Assembly (NCBI RefSeq): GCF_001995985.1
Contig: NZ_MUFC01000016.1
Coordinates: forward strand, 258 to 63,262
DNA from: Salinivibrio sharmensis
Lineage (GTDB): Bacteria > Pseudomonadota > Gammaproteobacteria > Enterobacterales > Vibrionaceae
Direction: 5' to 3'
DNA length: 63,005 nt
Part shown: piece after piece, positions 20,124-27,664 of the stretch
Numbering within the stretch: the first letter of the stretch is position 1
How the letters are laid out: the number at the start of each line of letters is the position of its first letter
Notes under the pieces: model-generated
Seen by the model: only the letters and a program-made list of their open reading frames with translations
The model's database searches: none
Told to the model about the DNA's origin: nothing
Made by a program: the position numbers and the translations under genes

Positions 20124-21851
20124 ATGGATTTAAGAACCATTACTTATATTGTTGTCGGGTTCACGTTCGCACTCTATATTGGGATTGCGATCTGGGCACG
20201 CGCAGGCTCCACCAAAGAGTTCTATGTTGCCGGTGGCGGGGTTAATCCGGTTGCCAACGGGATGGCAACCGCTGCCGACTGGATGTCAGCGGCCTCGTTC
20301 ATTTCTATGGCCGGCTTAATCGCGTTTATGGGCTATGGGGGCTCGGTCTTTTTGATGGGCTGGACTGGCGGCTTCGTGCTCCTCGCACTGTTGCTCGCCC
20401 CTTACCTACGTAAGTTTGGCAAATTTACCGTGCCAGAGTTTGTCGGTGAGCGCTTCTACTCAAAAACCGCGCGCATTGTTGCCGTCGTTTGTTTGATCAT
20501 CGCCTCGGTCACTTATGTTATCGGCCAGATGAAAGGGGTCGGGGTCGCCTTTGGGCGCTTCTTAGAAGTTGACTACTCCACCGGGCTATTAATCGGTATG
20601 GTCATTGTCTTTATGTATTCCGTGATGGGCGGGATGAAGGGCATTACTTACACCCAAATTGCTCAGTATTGCGTGCTCATTTTGGCTTACACTATTCCCG
20701 CAATCTTCATCTCCCTCAAACTGACGGGTAACCCATTCCCACAGCTTGGCTTAGGTAGCACCATGGCGGGGACCGATCAATACTTGCTCGACCGGCTTGA
20801 TCAGGTGGTGACCGAACTCGGCTTTGTCGAATACACCACCGCGGTGCGTGGTAGCACACTTAACATGTTTGCCTATACCATGTCACTGATGATAGGTACG
20901 GCCGGTTTACCGCACGTCATTATCCGCTTCTTTACCGTCCCTAAGGTGCGTGATGCGCGTACATCCGCTGGTTGGGCACTGTTCTTTATCGCCATCTTGT
21001 ACACCTCAGCCCCCGCGGTAGCGGCAATGGCTCGCTTGAACCTGATGGACACGGTGAACCTGCCTAACGGTGACAACCTTGCCTACGATCAGCGTCCTGA
21101 CTGGTTTAAAAACTGGGAGACTACTGGACTACTGGGCTTTGAAGATAAAAACGGTGACGACAAAATCCAATACACCTCAAACGCTGAAACCAACGAGCTA
21201 CGCGTTGACCGTGACATCATGGTGTTGGCAAACCCTGAAATCGCCAAACTCCCTAACTGGGTGATTGCGCTGGTCGCTGCCGGTGGCTTAGCCGCGGCAC
21301 TGTCGACTGCCGCCGGGTTGTTGCTTGCGATATCGTCGGCGATATCCCACGACTTAATTAAAGGGGTCGTCAATCCGAATATCAGCGAAAAAGGCGAACT
21401 GCTGGCGAGCCGGATATCTATGGCATTAGCCATCGCTGGGGCCGGTTACTTAGGGCTCAACCCACCAGGCTTTGCGGCCGGGACGGTGGCACTGGCGTTC
21501 GGCTTGGCCGCATCATCGATTTTCCCAGTGCTAATGATGGGGATCTTCACCAAAACCATCAACAAAGAGGGTGCGATTGCCGGTATGGTCGCAGGGATCA
21601 GCGTCACCCTATTCTACGTATTCCAACACAAGGGGATTCTATTTATCTCTGATTGGACCTACTTAGAAAGCCTCGGTAGCAACTGGATTCTCGGTATCGA
21701 GCCAAATGCCTTTGGCGCGGTGGGCGCTGTATGTAACTTTGTGGTGGCAATCATTGTCTCACGTCTGACCAAAGAGACACCGCAAGAGGTTCAAGATTTG
21801 GTCGAGCACGTTCGCATGCCATCTGGCGCGGGTGATGCACAATCACACTAA
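20124..21851 (+). CDS. Sodium:solute symporter, large subunit (ActP-like, probable acetate uptake)
   Basis: A 575-residue inner-membrane transporter of the SSS family with about 13 helices. Recognisable are EFYVAGGGVNPVANGMATAADWMSA in two runs, GKFTVPEFVGERFY, the central GLPHVIIRFFTVPKVRDAR and AAALSTAAGLLLAISSAI, all close to acetate permease ActP. A polar loop of about 70 residues (305-375) marks the branch that pairs with DUF4212; it contains DKNGDDKI (341-348), reminiscent of an EF-hand or dockerin calcium loop. AGAGGA precedes the ATG. Acetate is the likeliest substrate because the locus also carries crbS/crbR and acs, but propionate or another monocarboxylate is possible. Followed by a strong terminator. 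Confidence 0.9.
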   Translation: MDLRTITYIVVGFTFALYIGIAIWARAGSTKEFYVAGGGVNPVANGMATAADWMSAASFISMAGLIAFMGYGGSVFLMGWTGGFVLLALLLAPYLRKFGKFTVPEFVGERFYSKTARIVAVVCLIIASVTYVIGQMKGVGVAFGRFLEVDYSTGLLIGMVIVFMYSVMGGMKGITYTQIAQYCVLILAYTIPAIFISLKLTGNPFPQLGLGSTMAGTDQYLLDRLDQVVTELGFVEYTTAVRGSTLNMFAYTMSLMIGTAGLPHVIIRFFTVPKVRDARTSAGWALFFIAILYTSAPAVAAMARLNLMDTVNLPNGDNLAYDQRPDWFKNWETTGLLGFEDKNGDDKIQYTSNAETNELRVDRDIMVLANPEIAKLPNWVIALVAAGGLAAALSTAAGLLLAISSAISHDLIKGVVNPNISEKGELLASRISMALAIAGAGYLGLNPPGFAAGTVALAFGLAASSIFPVLMMGIFTKTINKEGAIAGMVAGISVTLFYVFQHKGILFISDWTYLESLGSNWILGIEPNAFGAVGAVCNFVVAIIVSRLTKETPQEVQDLVEHVRMPSGAGDAQSH

Positions 21852-21868
21852 TACAGTGTTAATCTATC

Positions 21869-21888
21869 AAGCCCCTTCGGGGGCTTTT
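21869..21888 (+). terminator. Rho-independent terminator after the symporter gene
   Basis: AAGCCCC (21869-21875), a TTCG tetraloop and GGGGCTT (21880-21886) followed by TT end the DUF4212-symporter operon. Confidence 0.88.
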
Positions 21889-21920
21889 ACACGGTTTATT
21901 ACTTCCAGCCAAGGAGAGGC

Positions 21921-22433
21921 ATGATGTCGACGGTTACGCGTTTATTAACCAACAAGCATGTGGTCATTGCAATGCTGGTCGCCCCCATTTTAGCGGTGAT
22001 CGCTTATTTCGCCGTCGATAAGGCGGTCTCCGAACCACCAAAAGCCGCGCAGCCAGGACAAAGCTACCCGCTTGCGGTCCGTTCTAACTGTCGCTATACC
22101 AGTGGCTTTTGTCAGCTCGAAAATGGCGATATGAAACTCAAACTGAAATCGCAAGGTGTCGAGAACAATCAGCTAACGCTAAGGTTGGTCAGCGAGCTGC
22201 CTTTGGAGGGCGCGCAAATTGGTTTGACAGAGACCCCCCCACAAACCATGCAAATTCGCGATGAAAAAGGCACTACTTGGACGGTTACCCTCCCTGCTCC
22301 AAGCAGTGAGGAGACGCAAATTCGTCTAGCCGTGAGTATGGAGGGGAGCCACTATTATGCAGAAACACCCGTGACCTTTATCGAACACAAAACGTTTTAT
22401 ACCGAACACCAACAATCTCAGGATGCGTCATAA
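21921..22433 (+). CDS. Unknown membrane-anchored protein, possible periplasmic beta-sandwich
   Basis: I do not recognise this 170-residue protein with certainty. One helix near 14-32 (HVVIAMLVAPILAVIAYFAV) anchors it, with the rest outside the cytosol. The outer part has two cysteines (NCRYTSGFCQLENG, possibly a disulfide) followed by alternating strands ending in ETPVTFIEH, a pattern reminiscent of FixH/YtkA-like beta-sandwich domains. ATG 21921 or 21924 may be used; AAGGAG at 21911-21916 suits the second better. It follows the symporter terminator by 32 bp and faces the 74-residue gene downstream of crbS. An accessory role in the acetate transport or signalling system is conceivable from position only. 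Confidence 0.75.
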   Translation: MMSTVTRLLTNKHVVIAMLVAPILAVIAYFAVDKAVSEPPKAAQPGQSYPLAVRSNCRYTSGFCQLENGDMKLKLKSQGVENNQLTLRLVSELPLEGAQIGLTETPPQTMQIRDEKGTTWTVTLPAPSSEETQIRLAVSMEGSHYYAETPVTFIEHKTFYTEHQQSQDAS

Positions 22434-22440
22434 CGTCTAA

Positions 22441-22469
22441 CCGTATCATACCGCGTAGGTACGATACGG
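22441..22469. repeat. Long hairpin between convergent transcripts
   Basis: CCGTATCATACC (22441-22452) pairs with GGTACGATACGG (22458-22469) with one mismatch around GCGTA. It lies between the unknown anchored protein and the crbS operon end; without T tracts it is a possible factor-assisted terminator for both. Confidence 0.65.
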
Positions 22470-22475
22470 AACCAC

Positions 22476-22700
22476 TCACGCATTGGGCCATATCAACGAT
22501 GAACGGATCGCGACCACAATGGTGGCGATTTTGTTTTCATACGCTTGCTCTGTCAGCCAATGGCTGACATCCGCCCAGCCATCACCGTCCAGGTGGGCTA
22601 GCTCATCAACGTCGATATGCCCATTCACCGGATCAAAGTGCCCTTCCACTTTGACAATGCCGACATCGGTTTCTAAACGGGGTAACGAAAAAGGGGTCAT
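22476..22700 (-). CDS. Unknown 74-residue protein coupled to crbS
   Basis: Small soluble protein starting MTPFSLPRLETDVGIVKVEG, acidic in the middle (HIDVDELAHLDGDGWADVSHWL) and with a hydrophobic C-terminal strand ATIVVAI. No family is recognised. Its ATG overlaps the crbS stop codon (ATGA), so it is translationally coupled to the kinase, which argues that it is real and that its dose follows that of CrbS. It could be a partner or output protein of the signalling system, but that is position-based inference. No signal peptide or membrane helix is seen. Confidence 0.7.
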   Translation of the reverse strand: MTPFSLPRLETDVGIVKVEGHFDPVNGHIDVDELAHLDGDGWADVSHWLTEQAYENKIATIVVAIRSSLIWPNA

Positions 22701-25700
22701 GATTTTCCTCGCTGTTGTAATAAAGCGCGCAGTTTAAGTGGCTTAACGGGTTTAGAAAGATACCTAAAGCCTAGACCAGTCACGGTCTGCTGTGTTTCCG
22801 CACTGCGATCAGCGCTGATGATCACTCCCTCAAAACAGCAGCCTAACTTCAGTTGGCATTGTTGCAGCACTTGTAACCCAGTTTGCTGGTTCGTTAAGTG
22901 ATAGTCACTCAGGACAAACTCAGGCTGCCATTGGTCGCCGATCGTCTTGATCGCACCACTCACGTCGGGGGCGCAGCGAACGTCGCATCCCCACCGTGAT
23001 AAAAGCTGTGCCATACCATCCAAGATGTCTTGCTCATTATCCACACATAAGACACGGCACCCTTCGAGTCCTTGCGCCGAAGAGGTAGTAGGCGCCAAAG
23101 GACTTGGCTCAACCTTTTCCGCTTGGCTCGCATTCACCGTCATCGAGAACACCGTGCCCCGACCTGGCCAGGATTTTAATGCCAGAGGTTGCGCGAGTAT
23201 TTGGCTAATACCTTTAGCAATCGCTAACCCTAAGCCCAATCCCTGTTCGGCGCCTTCGCGGTCAATGCGAGTAAACTCTTGAAAGATATCTTGCTGACGA
23301 TCAAGGGGGATCCCCTCACCGTCGTCCCACACTTCAATACGATAGTCATTTCCTACTCGCCGCACGCCCAGCAATACACGACCTTCTGGGTTGTAACGAA
23401 AGGCATTGGTCAAAAAGTTTTGTAGCACCCGACGCAGCAGGTTTTTATCTGATTGGACGTAGACTTGGCTGTTGACGACGCGAAAGTCCAATCCTTGGCG
23501 GCGCGCCAGTACACCAAATTCAGCCTCTAGCGCATCAAACACCTCACTGAGTGCAAACGTCTCAATACGCGCTTTCATTTTGCCCGATTCAAGGCGGGAA
23601 ATATCAAGCAGATCGCCAATCAACACTTCCGCACTTTCCAGCGCGCTTTCGATGTGATGGGCAACAGCCTCTGTATCTCGGTTGTCTGCCATCTCACTGA
23701 GTGATGAGGCGAACAAGCGTGCCGCATTCAGTGGCTGCATCAAATCATGACTAACCGCCGCCAAAAAACGGCTTTTCGACTGAGAGGCGGATTCGGCCTT
23801 ACGAGTGGCATCAATCAAGCGACTATTTAATCGCTCCAATTCCCGCGTTCGCTCTGTCACCCGCGCTTCGAGGGTCTCGTTAGACTGCTTGAGCGCCGCT
23901 TCCGCATCCCGGAACGCGGTGATATCGGTAAAGGTCATGACAAAGCCACCACCTGGCATCGGATTGCCTTGCAGCTCAATCACTCGACCATCGGGGTGCA
24001 CACGAGAGGAGGTATGCGGCTTTCGTCGCGTTAAGTGCATCACCCGCTTGCTCACGTGATCCTCAGGGTCGCCTGGTCCACACAATCCACGCTGAGCATT
24101 GAACCGAATTAAATCCGCGACCGGTCGCCCGACTTGGATAAGGCCGGGTGGAAATTGAAACATATCAATATACCGCTGATTCCATGCCACCAGCCGCAGT
24201 TGCTTATCAACCACTGAGATCCCTTGATTGATATGCTCTATCGCCCCTTGCAGTAACCCCCGGGAAAAATCAAACAGCTCAGAGGCCTCATCAACAATGG
24301 TGGCAATTTCTTCCAACTGCATATTGCGCCCTTGCAGGGCCGATGAAAGGACTAAGCGTGCCGACGACGAACCAAACACGCCTGCCAACACCCGCTCGGT
24401 ATGCCGAATAAGTGGCGCGCTAGCTTGCTGCTGAGGCATTAATTCTTCCCCACGCTGTTCACCAAATTGGCTAAACGCCTGGCGCATGCGCCGGCGACCC
24501 ACGAAGCGAGCCGCGAGCATTTCCAATTCCGCCACAGTGACACGGCTTTGATACAAGCGCGCATCATCGTTTTCCGGCAGAGGCATCCCCACAAACGCCG
24601 CGGCTTGTAGACGCTCACTGAGTGATGGCCGCGTGAGTAAAGAAACCACCACAAAGCTAAGGGCGTTCATTAACACACTAAAGGCCAGTCCCCAATCCAC
24701 GGTATTGAGGTGGATAAACGGTGAAAAAGCGGGAGGAGTGATAAGCCAAATCAAAAGGTTAGATTGCCCATCCCCAGCCAGCATGCCGGTTTGGGTCATC
24801 ATGGTGATCAACCACAGCACAAAGCCAATCAGCAACCCGGCATAGACGCCTTTCTTGTTACCTTGACGCCAGTACAAGGCACCAATCATCGCTGGAGCAA
24901 ACTGGGCGATAGCCGCGAAGGAAAGAAAACCAATTTCCGACAACGTGGGCACAGTGAGGATCAGATGATAAAAGCCCCACGCGGCAATTAAAATTAAAAA
25001 GATCAGCGCTCGGCGAACATTAAGCAACAGCCCTGAGAACTGCGCAAAATTTCTGGATTTCAGCTTCATGCGCCGCAACAACAGTGGCATCACCAAGTCA
25101 TTGGATACCATGATCGCCAACGCAATGGTGGAAACAATCACCATCCCGCTGGCAGCCGATGCCCCACCCATAAAAGCCAGTAGCGCCATCCCTTCAGCCT
25201 CTACCGATAGCGGCAACCGAATCACGTACGTATCGGCGGGCGCACCAGGCAGCAGCGCTTGACCGGCGTATGCCAATGGCAGGACAAAAATCAACATCAG
25301 TAATAAATAGGTCGGGAATACTTTACGCGCCGTATTCAAATCACTCGCGCGCGTATTCTCCACCACCATGGTGTGAAACTGGCGTGGCAAGCAAATGATC
25401 GCCGCCCCCGTCAAAAACGTGTGGATGATTAAGCTGCCCACATCCGGGCGACCAATCACCCCAGAGTCCTCAAGGCTCACGGGCAAGCTAGGGGCTTGGA
25501 ATAGCAGCCACACCACAAAAATCCCCACTCCGAGAAACGCCACCAGCTTGACGATCGACTCGAAAGCGACCGCCATCATCATCCCTCGGTGGTGCTCAGT
25601 GCTATCAATATGACGGGTACCAAATAACACGGTAAATGCGGCCAAGGAGATACACACAAGCCACGCGATTTGGGGTTGTGCCAAGCCAATACTTTGTCCC

Positions 25701-26143
25701 AGTTCTGGCGACAGAACGTCGAGCCCCATGGCGATACCACGCAGTTGCAACGCGATATAGGGCAGCACGCCTACCACAGCAATCAAGGTCACCATCACCG
25801 CTAGGCCCTGCGATTTTCCGTAACGAGCAGCGATAAAATCGGCAATAGAGGTAATATGTTCGCGCTTGGCGATCAAGATCATCCGGGCAAGAAAACGCCA
25901 CCCAAGAGTGAACACCAGGATAGGGGCAAGATAGATAGGTAAAAAGGACCACGGCGAGCTAGATGCTTGGCCAACCGTGCCAAAAAACGTCCAAGAGGTG
26001 CAATACACCGCGATCGAAAGGCTGTAAATCCAAGGACGCCACGAGCGCAACCAGCGCGGCTGTCGGTCGCCATACCAGGCAATCGCGAACAGCGCACCCA
26101 TATATAGCAGTGAAACAGAGACAATTACCCAGCCTTGTGTCAT
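22697..26143 (-). CDS. crbS: Symporter-fused hybrid sensor histidine kinase, CrbS-like
   Basis: A 1148-residue inner-membrane sensor. Residues 1 to about 510 form a sodium:solute-symporter-like domain with some 13 helices, fused to a PAS domain (about 630-740; HINQGISVVDKQLRLVAWNQ), a coiled coil, a HisKA domain with His799 in VSHDLMQPLNAARLF, a HATPase domain (N-box NFLTNAFRYNP near 910, G-box GLGLGLAIAKG near 970) and a C-terminal receiver with Asp1080 in VLSDYHL and Lys1131. In Vibrio and Pseudomonas such kinases work with CrbR-type regulators to turn on acs during the acetate switch. GGGAGCC precedes the ATG. Followed by an overlapping 74-residue gene. Confidence 0.92.
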   Translation of the reverse strand: MTQGWVIVSVSLLYMGALFAIAWYGDRQPRWLRSWRPWIYSLSIAVYCTSWTFFGTVGQASSSPWSFLPIYLAPILVFTLGWRFLARMILIAKREHITSIADFIAARYGKSQGLAVMVTLIAVVGVLPYIALQLRGIAMGLDVLSPELGQSIGLAQPQIAWLVCISLAAFTVLFGTRHIDSTEHHRGMMMAVAFESIVKLVAFLGVGIFVVWLLFQAPSLPVSLEDSGVIGRPDVGSLIIHTFLTGAAIICLPRQFHTMVVENTRASDLNTARKVFPTYLLLMLIFVLPLAYAGQALLPGAPADTYVIRLPLSVEAEGMALLAFMGGASAASGMVIVSTIALAIMVSNDLVMPLLLRRMKLKSRNFAQFSGLLLNVRRALIFLILIAAWGFYHLILTVPTLSEIGFLSFAAIAQFAPAMIGALYWRQGNKKGVYAGLLIGFVLWLITMMTQTGMLAGDGQSNLLIWLITPPAFSPFIHLNTVDWGLAFSVLMNALSFVVVSLLTRPSLSERLQAAAFVGMPLPENDDARLYQSRVTVAELEMLAARFVGRRRMRQAFSQFGEQRGEELMPQQQASAPLIRHTERVLAGVFGSSSARLVLSSALQGRNMQLEEIATIVDEASELFDFSRGLLQGAIEHINQGISVVDKQLRLVAWNQRYIDMFQFPPGLIQVGRPVADLIRFNAQRGLCGPGDPEDHVSKRVMHLTRRKPHTSSRVHPDGRVIELQGNPMPGGGFVMTFTDITAFRDAEAALKQSNETLEARVTERTRELERLNSRLIDATRKAESASQSKSRFLAAVSHDLMQPLNAARLFASSLSEMADNRDTEAVAHHIESALESAEVLIGDLLDISRLESGKMKARIETFALSEVFDALEAEFGVLARRQGLDFRVVNSQVYVQSDKNLLRRVLQNFLTNAFRYNPEGRVLLGVRRVGNDYRIEVWDDGEGIPLDRQQDIFQEFTRIDREGAEQGLGLGLAIAKGISQILAQPLALKSWPGRGTVFSMTVNASQAEKVEPSPLAPTTSSAQGLEGCRVLCVDNEQDILDGMAQLLSRWGCDVRCAPDVSGAIKTIGDQWQPEFVLSDYHLTNQQTGLQVLQQCQLKLGCCFEGVIISADRSAETQQTVTGLGFRYLSKPVKPLKLRALLQQRGKS

Positions 26144-26248
26144 GGCTCCCTTCCTGGCGCAATCCTTTGCCGAATCCTTGAGCTGGGTGTAACACGGTAT
26201 CGGCGCCCACTCAATCGTCTCGTATTCGCTTTGTGGGCACCTTAGCTA

Positions 26249-26254
26249 ACTTTA
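26249..26254 (-). promoter_or_regulatory. TAAAGT half-motif upstream of crbS
   Basis: On the minus strand GTAAAGTTAGCTAAGG lies about 105 bp before crbS and shares TAAAGT with the three CTAAAGT sites of the locus. It is shorter and so weaker; it is listed because autoregulation of the system would be expected. Confidence 0.25.
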
Positions 26255-26293
26255 CTGCAAGCCTTAACGTGGTGTATTACCGCTCAGGCCTGT

Positions 26294-27469
26294 TTATGCC
26301 ACCTTAGCTTGCTTGGCACGCCAAAATGCCGGTTCACGCAGTGGTAAAACAAAAACAGGCAAGGCAAGCAGTGCCATGGTATAGAAAGTGCCTGAAGGCG
26401 ATACGGCATAAATCCACCCGCTTGCTGTGGTCAGCGCCGCTACCACTGCGCCCATTGGCAACGCATTGTAAGCCGCTTGTGTGGCCACCAATCGCGCCCC
26501 ACATTCGCGTTGAATGTACTGCATCGCGCCAAGGTGCGCACCGGCAAACGTAATACCATGAAGCAGTTGCACCAGTATCACAGGCACCGCGGCGGTGGTG
26601 GTCCCTGTGATCCCCCAGCGCAGCAATACACCCACAGCCGCCAATTGGAACAAGGCTTTTGATGACCAGCCATTAAAAAGCCGCGCCCCCAAGGCAAAGA
26701 CGGCCACTTCCGCCACAACCCCGAGGCTCCACAAATAGCCCACGATGCTCTCGCTATATCCAGCCTGCTTCCAGTAGATCGCACTAAAGCTGTAGTACGC
26801 TGCGTGGCTGCCTTGCAGCAGGGAGGCGATTAACAAGAACACGATCACCTGACGGTCTCGAAAAAGCTGACGCATAGAGACTTTGCTATTGGTCATATCG
26901 CGCTCGCTTTGTGGCATCAATGTCGGTCGACGCAACGTCAGTAACAAACAGGCAGACAAGCCGCCAATCGCGACCCAGGGAATAATCGCCGCCGACTGCT
27001 CGGTCACTAGCCATCCGGTCAAACTCGACCCAACAATAAAGGCAATCGACCCCCAGAGGCGGGTTCGACCATAGTCGATGACTTTATGGCGGGCATAGTA
27101 GTTGGCGAGTGCATCCGACAACGGGACGGAGGGACCAATCGCTAGATTAAATAACACGGTCACCAAAGCCAGCCACCACACATTAGCCCCCATCATAGGA
27201 TGCAATGCACACGTCACTAACGCCATGAGTGTCAAGGCCCGCAGCGCCGGCAACAAGGCTTCAACCTGTTGTACGCGAGGTGTGAACACTAAGTTGGCCA
27301 CACAACGGGTCGCAAAACCAAGCCCAATCAAGGTGCCGATCACTCCTGAATTGAGACCAAGATACTCAAACCAAACTGCCCAAAACGGGAGATACACACC
27401 ATAGGAAAAAAAGAAACCGCCAAAGTATTCTGACAGCCAGCGAAACGGGGAACATTGGGTTAAGGTCAT
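26294..27469 (-). CDS. MFS transporter, HcaT (3-phenylpropionate permease) family
   Basis: A 391-residue major facilitator protein with 12 predicted helices. The opening FRWLSEYFGGFFFSYGVYLPFW, GPSVPLSDALANYYARH and the YGRTRLWGSIAFIVGSSLTG run are characteristic of the HcaT/PP-MFS branch, which is named for phenylpropionate uptake in E. coli but has diverse members. The true substrate is unknown here; an organic acid is plausible given the acetate locus. It lies upstream of crbS on the same strand with a 150-bp gap, and is divergent from the DUF294 gene with a shared regulatory region. Confidence 0.85.
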   Translation of the reverse strand: MTLTQCSPFRWLSEYFGGFFFSYGVYLPFWAVWFEYLGLNSGVIGTLIGLGFATRCVANLVFTPRVQQVEALLPALRALTLMALVTCALHPMMGANVWWLALVTVLFNLAIGPSVPLSDALANYYARHKVIDYGRTRLWGSIAFIVGSSLTGWLVTEQSAAIIPWVAIGGLSACLLLTLRRPTLMPQSERDMTNSKVSMRQLFRDRQVIVFLLIASLLQGSHAAYYSFSAIYWKQAGYSESIVGYLWSLGVVAEVAVFALGARLFNGWSSKALFQLAAVGVLLRWGITGTTTAAVPVILVQLLHGITFAGAHLGAMQYIQRECGARLVATQAAYNALPMGAVVAALTTASGWIYAVSPSGTFYTMALLALPVFVLPLREPAFWRAKQAKVA

Positions 27470-27597
27470 CTCATTACTTCACATTAAGATAGATACCCGC
27501 TAAGTGTCGCAGCTCTGTGCGAGGAAAAAAAGACACTCATGCCATGATTGTCGACAAATGCGTGGTGGTGACTAATCCGTATACGTCCCTGGCTAGA

Positions 27598-27604
27598 CTA
27601 AAGT
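27598..27604 (+). promoter_or_regulatory. CTAAAGT motif in the MFS / DUF294 divergent region
   Basis: CTAAAGT within GACTAAAGTC, itself a GACT/AGTC palindrome, and flanked on both sides by GGCTAG (27591 and 27606). It shares its core with the sites at 19762 and 30194. Candidate CrbR site for the DUF294-exonuclease unit or the divergent MFS gene. Confidence 0.35.
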
Positions 27605-27633
27605 CGGCTAGCGAGATCGAAAAGGGTGAGACA

Positions 27634-27652
27634 CACTGTGACTATCACAGTG
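27634..27652 (+). promoter_or_regulatory. Perfect hairpin abutting the DUF294 ribosome-binding site
   Basis: CACTGTGA (27634-27641), CTA, TCACAGTG (27645-27652): an 8-bp perfect palindrome whose last G is the first base of the Shine-Dalgarno GAGGAG (27652-27657). As RNA it would form a stem next to the initiation site and could tune translation. As DNA it could be an operator. It is not a CRP site, since the TGTGA/TCACA halves are three, not six, bases apart. Confidence 0.55.
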
Positions 27653-27664
27653 AGGAGTGCGACT

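Noticed and set aside
27634-27652. CRP site upstream of the DUF294 gene
   Set aside because: TGTGA and TCACA are present, but only three bases separate them instead of six; it is reported as a hairpin instead.
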